In this document: positions 7,494 to 14,178 of the stretch, in pieces
How positions within the stretch are numbered: position 1 is the first letter of the stretch
How the letters are laid out: each line of letters starts with the position of its first letter
Assembly: GCA_964352775.1 (NCBI GenBank)
Contig: CAYGTK010000110.1
Location: 1 to 14,178, forward strand
Source: CAYGTK01 sp964352775
GTDB lineage: Bacteria > Bacteroidota > Bacteroidia > Chitinophagales > CAIOSU01
Length of the DNA: 14,178 bases
Direction: 5' to 3'
Notes under the pieces: model-generated
What the model saw: only the letters and a program-made list of their open reading frames with translations
What the model was told of the DNA's origin: nothing
The model's database searches: none
Made by a program: the position numbers and the translations under genes

Positions 7494-10400
7494 CTATCGT
7501 ATTAAGCTTAGCGTTCCAGCCTCAACCTTAACCTCTCCAGTTACTAGGTTATTAACCTTGGCACACCATACATAAGTACCAACAGGTTGTGGTGTACCCT
7601 TATAGATGCCATTCCATCCATTTGTAATTTCTCCATCTTCGGTACTATAAATTTTTTCTCCCCAACGATTAAAAACCTTTAATTCTATCACGTCAACGTC
7701 GCCAAAAATTATTACACCAAACTTATCGTTCATTCCATCACCATTGGGTGTAAAAGCCGTTGGGATAGCATACGCGCCGGGGTTAATCACAAAAACCCAT
7801 ATTGAATCAGATTGAACACATCCATTAAAAGTACCTGAAACGATAAATAACGTAGTATCGTTTGGTTGAGAAGTTACAATGGCCTCTGTGCTATTGCTTA
7901 CCAAACTTTCTGGAAACCATTGATAGCTATCAGCAACATCACCTTCTGCAGATAAGGTAACTGTTTCACCACTTGTTATGCCAGTTTCAGGCTCCGCCGA
8001 AATGAATAAATTGTTTGCCGTTTCAACTATTGAAGCCGATGCCACTTCTGTACACCCATTAAAATCTGTTACTGTTAGGGTGTATTCCACACCGGCCAGT
8101 AGACCATTTATGGAGCTATCAGTTGATAATGAAGCATTATCCGCACTTGACCATTGATACGTATAAGGTGCTGCACCACCGCTGACAATATTTGCCGAAG
8201 CCGTACCATTGCTTTCTCCAGCACAAGTAGGGGTAGTATTAATTTCCAACTCAAATGGTGAAAGTTCATCAATAGTAACCGAGGCTGAATTGGAGCAGCC
8301 CAAGCTATCTGTTGCAGTAACAATTGCTAGCCCTTGAGATAATCCCGTAGCCGTAGCGGTAGTTTGATTATCAGACCATAAGAAACTATAACTGGTAGTG
8401 TCGCCACCTACACTGGCCAGGGCGGAACCATCGTTGCCGTTACAGCTAGTGCCCATTACCTCGTTTATGGAAACACTAAAACCATCGGGCTCGGGCACAG
8501 ATATGGCATCTGTTAGCGTACATCCACTGGCATTATCGGTTAACGTAAAACTGTATGTTCCCGCAGTAAGATTAGTAGCCGTGTAGGTTGTTTGACCATT
8601 GCTCCATACTATACTAGGTGAAATTCCACTACTAGTATCTACGGTTACAGTAGCCTCGCCATCTGTATCGCCATTACAGGTAGTCGGTACTGAGTTTATC
8701 GTGTACGGTATACTTAAAGATTCATTAACCACGGCAGAATCGGAAGCGGTACAGCCATTAGCGTCTGTAATGGTTATTGTGTAAGTACCCGCTGGTATGT
8801 TAGTTAACGTGTTTGCGCCTGCGCCGGTACTCCATAAATAAGTTATAGGAGGCGAACCACCTATATTGGTTGCCATAATTGACCCGCTAGAATCGCCAAA
8901 ACACCCCGCATCTGTGGTTTGTAAAGCCACACCTATTGATGAACCTGCTGTAACTATTAAGGTGTCGAACTGGGTGCAACCAGCAGTATCGGTTACTTCC
9001 AGATAATAAGCTCCTACATTAGGGTTTGAAAGCGTATCTGTAGCCGCACCAAGTGTATTTTGTACAATGGTATTATTTGAATCTCTCCAAGTAAAATTGT
9101 ACCATCCGCTGCCTGAAATAGGCGCAGCTATTAGCTGGCTTGCAGACGAATTACAGTTATCCGCAATTTGGGATACGTTGGATTGAAATACATCAATAAA
9201 TACGCTATCGGTTCCACAGCGGTCTTGCACTATATACCAAGTTGGCACCGCGGGTGCTGCTTTAGGGTTGGGGCTGTTGGGGTCGGAGAGGCCAGCTATG
9301 GGCGACCAACTAAATGGAGGAGTGCCGATGGCAGAGAGCTGCACTGAATCTACACAATAAATGTTTGCATCTGCAAAGGCTCGTACATTTTCAAACACTT
9401 CTATAATGAAGGTTTCTTGGGCAAAGCCAGGAATAGGGCAACCTTGAGAGACTGATGAAACCGTAAAGAAATGAAAACCTAAATCGTTAGAATCGGGCGC
9501 CCAAAAAAGAGTAGCGGTTGAGGTAGAACCGTTATTTGTAACATTGAAAACAGTACCATCTATAAAGCCAACATCGTTAGAGGAGAGCGTAATGTTTAAA
9601 CCATTTAAATCGGTAGAGGTAATGGTAGCGTTTAACGTATCGCCTAGGCATACCGCAAAGGTTGTAGTATCTGCCTGTGCACCAGCAGTAACGGTATCTA
9701 CACTAGGGGTAGTAGGGTTGCCAGCGCTACAGAAAAATGGAGGGCCTATAGTAAATTGCATATCTCTAACAGTACTACCTACAAGGGTTTTTACGCCCGC
9801 AATGGTGCGCCACTCCTCTACCAAAACCGCAACTACGTAGGCCGTAACCGTTGTAGGGCAAAACGAAATTTCACCTGTTCGTTCATCAAAGGTGAAATTA
9901 CTATTAGGAATGGGGACTGCTACCGTAGCTGGAGGCACAAGGGGTATGGTAGCACCATTGTTTCCCAAGGGGTTTACCAGTTTAAAACCTAGGGAGTCTC
10001 CATCTATATCTACCGCCCCATGATTGTAATTATAACATATTCCTGCACAAAAATACTGAGCTGGTGGGTTGGTGAAAGTAGCTGAGTTGTTGCATATGGG
10101 AACACCATCGGGCCCTAAGGCCTTATTTAAGGTATCCTGCACCCAGATTTCCCAAGTGTCTGGATTAGCCAGATTACTAATTACAGCGTTTCTGTTATCG
10201 TCTTTAAAACTTAGTATCCATTTGTCACAGTTTCCTGGTAGCGTAATTTGGGTACAATAATTATACACTTCTACGCCTGGTAAAAACCCTCCGTTGCAGG
10301 TAGAGTTACTCACGTCAGCATCGCAAATTAAGGGCAGTTGGTCGTTGGTAACGTAGCCTGCTGCGCTCATACAGGTAAGGCTTAAAGGTACATTTATGCT

Positions 10401-10649
10401 TCCACCACCCGAGCATCCCACGGATTGATAGCTTAGTAACAGGGAGGTACGTGCCGGTATTCCCCCGCAATCTCTATAAAACTGAATTTGAACATCATAA
10501 ATGGCCTCCCCGGTAACAGGATCAACCGATACACAAGTATAAGCTAAATCGCCACCTAAAGCATGGGTAGCGTTTGCATCTACCGAGCCTAAAAAGAGCA
10601 TCAATACAAATGCCGCCAAAGCCATTGTTCTCTTATATACCTTTCCCAT
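7494..10649 (-). CDS. Giant T9SS type B surface protein with SprB-like repeats
   Basis: The start is set at 10649 (1051 residues). The frame is open further up to 10760, but that would overlap the preceding gene and bury the signal peptide. From 10649 the protein begins with a good signal peptide (MGKVYKRTMALAAFVLMLFL, cleavage near DANA), and AAAGGA lies 8 nt upstream. The mature N-terminus THALGGDLAYTC followed by YRDCGG is typical of large Bacteroidota surface proteins. Four SprB-type repeats (about 582-640, 657-718, 735-794 and 808-874) each open with a Cys-x-Gly block such as CNGDTDG and carry GTYTxTxTD-like motifs; SprB is the gliding adhesin of Flavobacterium. The last 90 residues are a gliding-motility-associated type B T9SS domain (AIPTAFTPNGDGMNDKF, VFNRWGEKIY, GTYVW), which in other systems pairs with a PorP/SprF-like partner; none is in the window. 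Probable role: cell-surface adhesin. Confidence 0.93.
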   Translation of the reverse strand: MGKVYKRTMALAAFVLMLFLGSVDANATHALGGDLAYTCVSVDPVTGEAIYDVQIQFYRDCGGIPARTSLLLSYQSVGCSGGGSINVPLSLTCMSAAGYVTNDQLPLICDADVSNSTCNGGFLPGVEVYNYCTQITLPGNCDKWILSFKDDNRNAVISNLANPDTWEIWVQDTLNKALGPDGVPICNNSATFTNPPAQYFCAGICYNYNHGAVDIDGDSLGFKLVNPLGNNGATIPLVPPATVAVPIPNSNFTFDERTGEISFCPTTVTAYVVAVLVEEWRTIAGVKTLVGSTVRDMQFTIGPPFFCSAGNPTTPSVDTVTAGAQADTTTFAVCLGDTLNATITSTDLNGLNITLSSNDVGFIDGTVFNVTNNGSTSTATLFWAPDSNDLGFHFFTVSSVSQGCPIPGFAQETFIIEVFENVRAFADANIYCVDSVQLSAIGTPPFSWSPIAGLSDPNSPNPKAAPAVPTWYIVQDRCGTDSVFIDVFQSNVSQIADNCNSSASQLIAAPISGSGWYNFTWRDSNNTIVQNTLGAATDTLSNPNVGAYYLEVTDTAGCTQFDTLIVTAGSSIGVALQTTDAGCFGDSSGSIMATNIGGSPPITYLWSTGAGANTLTNIPAGTYTITITDANGCTASDSAVVNESLSIPYTINSVPTTCNGDTDGEATVTVDTSSGISPSIVWSNGQTTYTATNLTAGTYSFTLTDNASGCTLTDAISVPEPDGFSVSINEVMGTSCNGNDGSALASVGGDTTSYSFLWSDNQTTATATGLSQGLAIVTATDSLGCSNSASVTIDELSPFELEINTTPTCAGESNGTASANIVSGGAAPYTYQWSSADNASLSTDSSINGLLAGVEYTLTVTDFNGCTEVASASIVETANNLFISAEPETGITSGETVTLSAEGDVADSYQWFPESLVSNSTEAIVTSQPNDTTLFIVSGTFNGCVQSDSIWVFVINPGAYAIPTAFTPNGDGMNDKFGVIIFGDVDVIELKVFNRWGEKIYSTEDGEITNGWNGIYKGTPQPVGTYVWCAKVNNLVTGEVKVEAGTLSLIR

Positions 10650-10666
10650 ACTTTTTTCCTTTATTG

Positions 10667-10685
10667 CTATACTTACAAAGTATAG
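10667..10685. repeat. 8-bp inverted repeat with 3-nt loop before the type B gene
   Basis: CTATACTT (10667-10674) and AAGTATAG (10678-10685) are exact inverse complements around a 3-nt loop, in the 67-bp gap between the stop at 10717 and the start at 10649. On the - strand it would form a small hairpin 17 nt upstream of the start codon, just before the AAAGGA motif. It may affect translation or mark RNA processing in a joint transcript; no T-run follows. Confidence 0.4.
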
Positions 10686-10716
10686 TACTTCCAACCTACA
10701 CCAGTAATATGGTAAA

Positions 10717-12396
10717 TCAGTGCTTTTGAATCTGGATATACTTCCTAGTTTCGAAGTCACTGGTGTTTAACCGTATAATATATTGACCCGTTGAAAGGAT
10801 GGACAAATCAATTGTTGCCTGTCCATTTTCGGTTTTTATTTCTTTGTTTATCAATTCTTTCCCCAGCATACTGTATACCGCAAGCCCAATGGGCTGGTGG
10901 ATAGGCGCTGAAAACTGCACATTGAACTTACCTGCACTAGGGTTGGGATAAACGGCCAACTCATAATTGTCGCTCTCTAATATTCCAACTGAGGTGAGCG
11001 CTATGGTTTGGCAAACGGTATCGGCAACACATTCATTTTCGGCCACCAAACATATAGACAAACTATCTTGTGCATTAAAATTATAAACGGCTATAGAATC
11101 GTTAGAGATAACCGTGGAATTACCGTTTTCTTGCACTTGCCACTGTGTGCTTTGTAAATTATTGCCTGCACTAGCTAAAAAGATAGTATTGCCATTAATA
11201 GCATAAGTAAACGATGCATTTAAAGGTGGTACAGTGTCAAAATCTACAAAAACCGTATCAGATAAAGCAGTACATAAGCCCGCTGAATCGACAAGAACAC
11301 TATAAAAGCCTTCTGTACTTACTGATGCAGGATTGGTTGTTGCACCATTGCTCCACAAATAACTGTCATAACCCACATTTGTACTTAATGTGGCCGTGTT
11401 ACCAAAGCAAAAGGTTTGCATGGGGTCAATAACGGTTGGGCGCGTTAAGGTTTCGCTTAGTGCCAGTGGAAGGCTTGATGCCCCACTAAAACCATTGGCT
11501 ACTGAAATAAAATGATAAGATGCTGCCGAGCTGCTGGTGGCAACACCGGCAGACTGCCATTCTACATTATCCCAACTCGCCATTTTACTAAAAGAAGCAT
11601 CTTGGGCGGGATTAAACGCAACAGAAACTGTACTTGGGATATTTCCTGAAACTTGACTAATCGTGTGATAAAATTTAGAATTGATATAGCAGAATTCATC
11701 GGCTCGTATCTGAACATCATATCCGTCTAAAGTAGGGTCAGAAAATCTATACCCTACTGCATAACTAGATGCTTGATTACTACTTGGCTGTACCAGCAGA
11801 GGGCGAAGCGAGTTGGCTGCTAAAGTTCCTAATGGGAACTCATAGCTATTTGTTGATGCCGTAGTCCGTATTAAGCTACCGTTTATACCAATGGCAATGT
11901 AACCTGATGTGCGCTGTAAAGCAGTATCGTATGGATGATTTAACTGAAGGGCATTATTGCCAACAGAGAATACAAGATCGTTAAGTTGAAGGGTATGATT
12001 AACAAACACCGCAGTATCTGCAACTTTTACCCCACTACCTTCTAATGCTAGGTCGTAAAAGGTAGTAGTGGCCGTACCAGTTAATGTTTGCGCATTTCCA
12101 ATAAGGCTTACCCCTCCATTTCCTGCGGTTGAAAGTGCATTATTGTTACTGTTGTTTATCCAGTCATTTTGCAATTGTATTTCACCGTCGTTAACCACAG
12201 CGGCATTGTTTAGTAATTCAACTGAGCCCTCTGTATACATGGATGTATTACCCACTACCGTTACACCTACGCCATGTTGCGACCAGTGAACCTGGGCAGA
12301 AAGGATATTTGTGCTAACTACAATACATGCTAGCGTGAAACAAAGCTGTAACAGTAAGTACAGCACACTTTTTATATTTATTTCCGATGCATTCAT
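10717..12396 (-). CDS. Secreted protein with a T9SS type A C-terminal domain
   Basis: This 559-residue protein starts with an atypically long signal peptide (about 1-34, cleavage near LSAQ). Residues about 40-160 are short strand-like repeats (NTSMYTEGSVELL, GEIQLQNDWINN, SLIGNAQTLTG) that align by eye with the N-terminus of the protein at 4806-7283. An Ig-like segment (about 325-385; DSYLWSNGATT) and a degenerate PKD-like segment (about 390-468) follow. The C-terminus (about 475-559) is a canonical type A T9SS sorting domain: YELAVYPNPSAGKFNV, VYSMLGK, LSTGQYIIRL, KYIQIQK. It should therefore be exported by Sec, carried across the outer membrane by T9SS, and either anchored or released. A purine-rich AGAGAAGAAG precedes the start. 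It lies 21 bp after the DUF1554 gene and 67 bp before the type B gene, consistent with one operon. Substrate or binding partner is unknown. Confidence 0.92.
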   Translation of the reverse strand: MNASEINIKSVLYLLLQLCFTLACIVVSTNILSAQVHWSQHGVGVTVVGNTSMYTEGSVELLNNAAVVNDGEIQLQNDWINNSNNNALSTAGNGGVSLIGNAQTLTGTATTTFYDLALEGSGVKVADTAVFVNHTLQLNDLVFSVGNNALQLNHPYDTALQRTSGYIAIGINGSLIRTTASTNSYEFPLGTLAANSLRPLLVQPSSNQASSYAVGYRFSDPTLDGYDVQIRADEFCYINSKFYHTISQVSGNIPSTVSVAFNPAQDASFSKMASWDNVEWQSAGVATSSSAASYHFISVANGFSGASSLPLALSETLTRPTVIDPMQTFCFGNTATLSTNVGYDSYLWSNGATTNPASVSTEGFYSVLVDSAGLCTALSDTVFVDFDTVPPLNASFTYAINGNTIFLASAGNNLQSTQWQVQENGNSTVISNDSIAVYNFNAQDSLSICLVAENECVADTVCQTIALTSVGILESDNYELAVYPNPSAGKFNVQFSAPIHQPIGLAVYSMLGKELINKEIKTENGQATIDLSILSTGQYIIRLNTSDFETRKYIQIQKH

Positions 12397-12417
12397 CTCT
12401 TCTTCTCTTTTATTGGC

Positions 12418-13593
12418 TTACTGCTCAAAACAATACAGCCTAGCAGGCTGGTTACAAGGTTGGTAGCCATTAAATTCATCGCTCCACCTACCTTGTTCCA
12501 CATAGCCAGTTGCGCCGTGATGCCCATTGCCCACCGCACTGGTATAATCAAAGCAATCTCTACTATCGTTTATGGTTACGCAACAATTGCTATGCGCCGT
12601 ACCGTCAGGGTTAGTATTACTCCAAACGGGCTCATCATCAGGTACTATATTCCCTTGTTCGTCCATGTTTATGGGATTAAGCAAAGGGTTAGCTAAGCCT
12701 GCGTAGTAGTCGTTTAGGCGAGCGAAATCTAAAGCAATTAGTGTTCCATCTACCAATACATAGGGATCAGTAGCTTGAGAGCCATTAAACCGCATAGCCG
12801 GATCGCCACCGGTAGCCGTAGAAACCCAAGCCCGCCAAGTGCCGCCTAACGACTGTGAATTGGCAGCCGATTGACAAAGAAAATCAGCACCTGTAGCCCC
12901 ACCAAAGTTTCCAGGTACGGCAGCACTGGTTACAAACACGCGCTTAAAAGGCAATACGGATAATATTATTGTAACCGATTGGGGGGAAGCACCGCAATGA
13001 GCTGTAATGGTAATGGGGTAATTGCCGGGTACGGCATCTGCAAATGAGGCATGGAAGGTAAAAGTAGCCGTGCTTGGAAAGCTGCTGCCCAGCACATCCA
13101 TATCGTATATCACCCCATTGGGCATGCCAGACACCGTAATGCCTACATCGGCTCTATCACCCGACAAGTAATCAAAATCCAGCACCAAGTTTTCATAGCC
13201 TACACCCGTTGCATTGCCCGGGGCTATCTCCACCGTATCTATATTTGGCGTAATGGTAAATTCAAGGTTTGATGAATCGCAGGCTGCCGCATCTATGGGG
13301 TCCATGAGTAATCGCCTCCATTCTGGGGCATTGGGGGTGCCATAATTGAAATAGAAGCCCGGCTTGGTACCATCTGTTTGATACACCAAAACAGACGTAG
13401 CCGGATTAGGAATTGCCAAACGGTTGGCTTCGCTCATTCGCGGTACTAAAAAACCTTTATTGTTAAAGTCTATTTCCAATGCAGCCGATGAATCGGGTGG
13501 ACTGGGAATAGTAGAAATCTTCACGCCTTGCGCATGTACCAACACCGTAAGGAAGAGACTAGTTATTATTAAAAGGGTTGTTTTCATATTCAT
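12418..13593 (-). CDS. DUF1554 protein with a tail-fibre-like N-terminal segment
   Basis: The 391-residue product has a signal peptide (about 1-22, cleavage near VHAQ). Residues about 34-95 (SSAALEIDFNNKGFLVPRM, ATSVLVYQTDG, GFYFNYG) match the motif widespread in Bacteroidota secreted and phage-tail-like proteins. Residues about 110-213 look like an Ig-like beta domain. The C-terminal part (about 217-391) is a DUF1554 domain: KRVFVTSAAVPGNFGGATGA, LGGTWRAWVS, then a Cys-rich end closing in RLYCFEQ. The domain's function is unknown; a lectin- or endostatin-like fold would suit a binding role, but this is inference. Unlike its downstream neighbours it carries no T9SS sorting tail, so it may stay periplasmic or on the outer membrane. 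Two in-frame ATGs (residues 1 and 3) are possible starts. It lies 40 bp after a second DUF1554 gene. Confidence 0.9.
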   Translation of the reverse strand: MNMKTTLLIITSLFLTVLVHAQGVKISTIPSPPDSSAALEIDFNNKGFLVPRMSEANRLAIPNPATSVLVYQTDGTKPGFYFNYGTPNAPEWRRLLMDPIDAAACDSSNLEFTITPNIDTVEIAPGNATGVGYENLVLDFDYLSGDRADVGITVSGMPNGVIYDMDVLGSSFPSTATFTFHASFADAVPGNYPITITAHCGASPQSVTIILSVLPFKRVFVTSAAVPGNFGGATGADFLCQSAANSQSLGGTWRAWVSTATGGDPAMRFNGSQATDPYVLVDGTLIALDFARLNDYYAGLANPLLNPINMDEQGNIVPDDEPVWSNTNPDGTAHSNCCVTINDSRDCFDYTSAVGNGHHGATGYVEQGRWSDEFNGYQPCNQPARLYCFEQ

Positions 13594-13633
13594 TTTTTCA
13601 TCTTTTTCTACTGCAGCAATCGTACTTAATCGA

Positions 13634-14178
13634 TTACTGCTCTACACACATTAAATGCCATTTCTCATCACAAAAACTCCATTCTGTTGCGGCATCTAGA
13701 CCAGATCGACCAGATGTGCGAGCATAGTTGGGATTACTGTTGGTACTGGTAAAGTCATCACACGTATTGTTCGCGTCGTAAACAGCACCAGCGGTTAGAT
13801 TTGTCCATGCTTGTCTTTGACCATTGGTGTATAGCATAAAGCTACTACTAAACCCAGGTCCAGTTATAGGTCCGCCAGTAGCTCCTTTTTCGTCTACGGC
13901 AACTCGTGTAGAGGTAGTTTGTAGTGATGTAAAATCTTGGGCAATTATATCACCAGCCAAGTTTTCATACCTAGCTGTGTGCGGAATAAAACGATCGGCG
14001 GGTTCCGTTGTGTTGTCAATAGCCAACCATGCTTTCCAAGTTCCGCCTAACGACTGCGAATCAGCAATGCTCTGGCAAGTAGCATCGGCACCAGCAATGC
14101 CACCTAAATTAGCATCAAACCTTCCGCTCGAGATAAATATCCGTTTGATAAATGGAATACTAATTGTAAGGCTAACTG
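13634..14178 (-). CDS. DUF1554 protein, N-terminus outside the window
   Basis: The frame is open from the window end (first full codon at 14174-14176) to the TAA at 13634-13636, giving 180 visible residues. The internal TTG at 14024-14026 is not the start, since the DUF1554 domain begins well upstream. Visible motifs are KRIFISSGRFDANLGGIAGA, SQSLGGTWKAWLA and ADRFIPH, ending in a Cys-containing CDEKWHLMCVEQ. It is clearly paralogous to the DUF1554 domain of the next gene (12418-13593); both share SQSLGGTW. The domain again sits at the extreme C-terminus, so there is no T9SS tail. It is the most upstream gene seen of the probable operon; the promoter must lie beyond 14178. Confidence 0.88.
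   Translation of the reverse strand, partial: VSLTISIPFIKRIFISSGRFDANLGGIAGADATCQSIADSQSLGGTWKAWLAIDNTTEPADRFIPHTARYENLAGDIIAQDFTSLQTTSTRVAVDEKGATGGPITGPGFSSSFMLYTNGQRQAWTNLTAGAVYDANNTCDDFTSTNSNPNYARTSGRSGLDAATEWSFCDEKWHLMCVEQ

Noticed and set aside
9544..9840. A 98-codon + strand reading frame
   Set aside because: It is antisense to the well-supported type B surface protein, with no recognisable domain.
7494..10649. Repeated Thr/Ser/Gly-rich coding blocks as a possible CRISPR or tandem DNA repeat
   Set aside because: The repetition is at protein level (SprB-type domains of about 60-75 residues) with divergent DNA. There are no identical short repeats with unique spacers.

Overview
The window looks like a chromosomal segment from a Bacteroidota bacterium (broadly Flavobacteriia or Cytophagia/Chitinophagia-like). 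Four things point there: several large secreted proteins with type IX secretion system (T9SS) C-terminal domains and SprB-type repeats; an integrase of the Bacteroidetes 'arm / SAM-like / catalytic' type; matches to the Bacteroidota -7 promoter motif TAnnTTTG; and mostly absent Shine-Dalgarno sequences. No genus can be named from the sequence alone.

Left part (1-2460, + strand): the 3' end of an unrecognised protein gene, then a gene for an N-terminally anchored or exported von Willebrand factor A (VWA) protein with an intact MIDAS motif. It is closed by a strong GC-rich intrinsic terminator.

Middle part (2461-4805): a tRNA-Val(GAC) gene with its own -7 promoter element and a hairpin terminator, then a short intergenic stretch rich in symmetry (a 9-bp direct repeat and a perfect 16-bp inverted repeat). 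A tyrosine recombinase gene follows. Convergent to it, 13 bp away, is the 3' stump of a type I restriction-modification hsdM gene whose catalytic N-terminal part is gone. tRNA + integrase + broken defence gene is the usual look of a decayed integrated island. About 100 bp of AT-rich non-coding DNA and a leftward terminator separate the stump from the next block.

Right part (4806-14178, all on the - strand): a cell-surface / secretion cluster. In transcription order it has a DUF1554 protein (cut by the window end), a second DUF1554 protein with a tail-fibre-like N-terminus, a T9SS type A protein, a very large T9SS type B protein with four SprB-like repeats, and, after a 210-bp gap, a second T9SS type A-like protein with a PKD domain. 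The first four genes are 21-67 bp apart and may form one operon. The last gene probably has its own promoter and ends at the terminator at 4717-4753. The proteins look like adhesins or surface-layer components exported by Sec and then, for three of them, by T9SS. The two DUF1554 proteins lack a T9SS tail.

No CRISPR array, rRNA or insertion sequence was seen.
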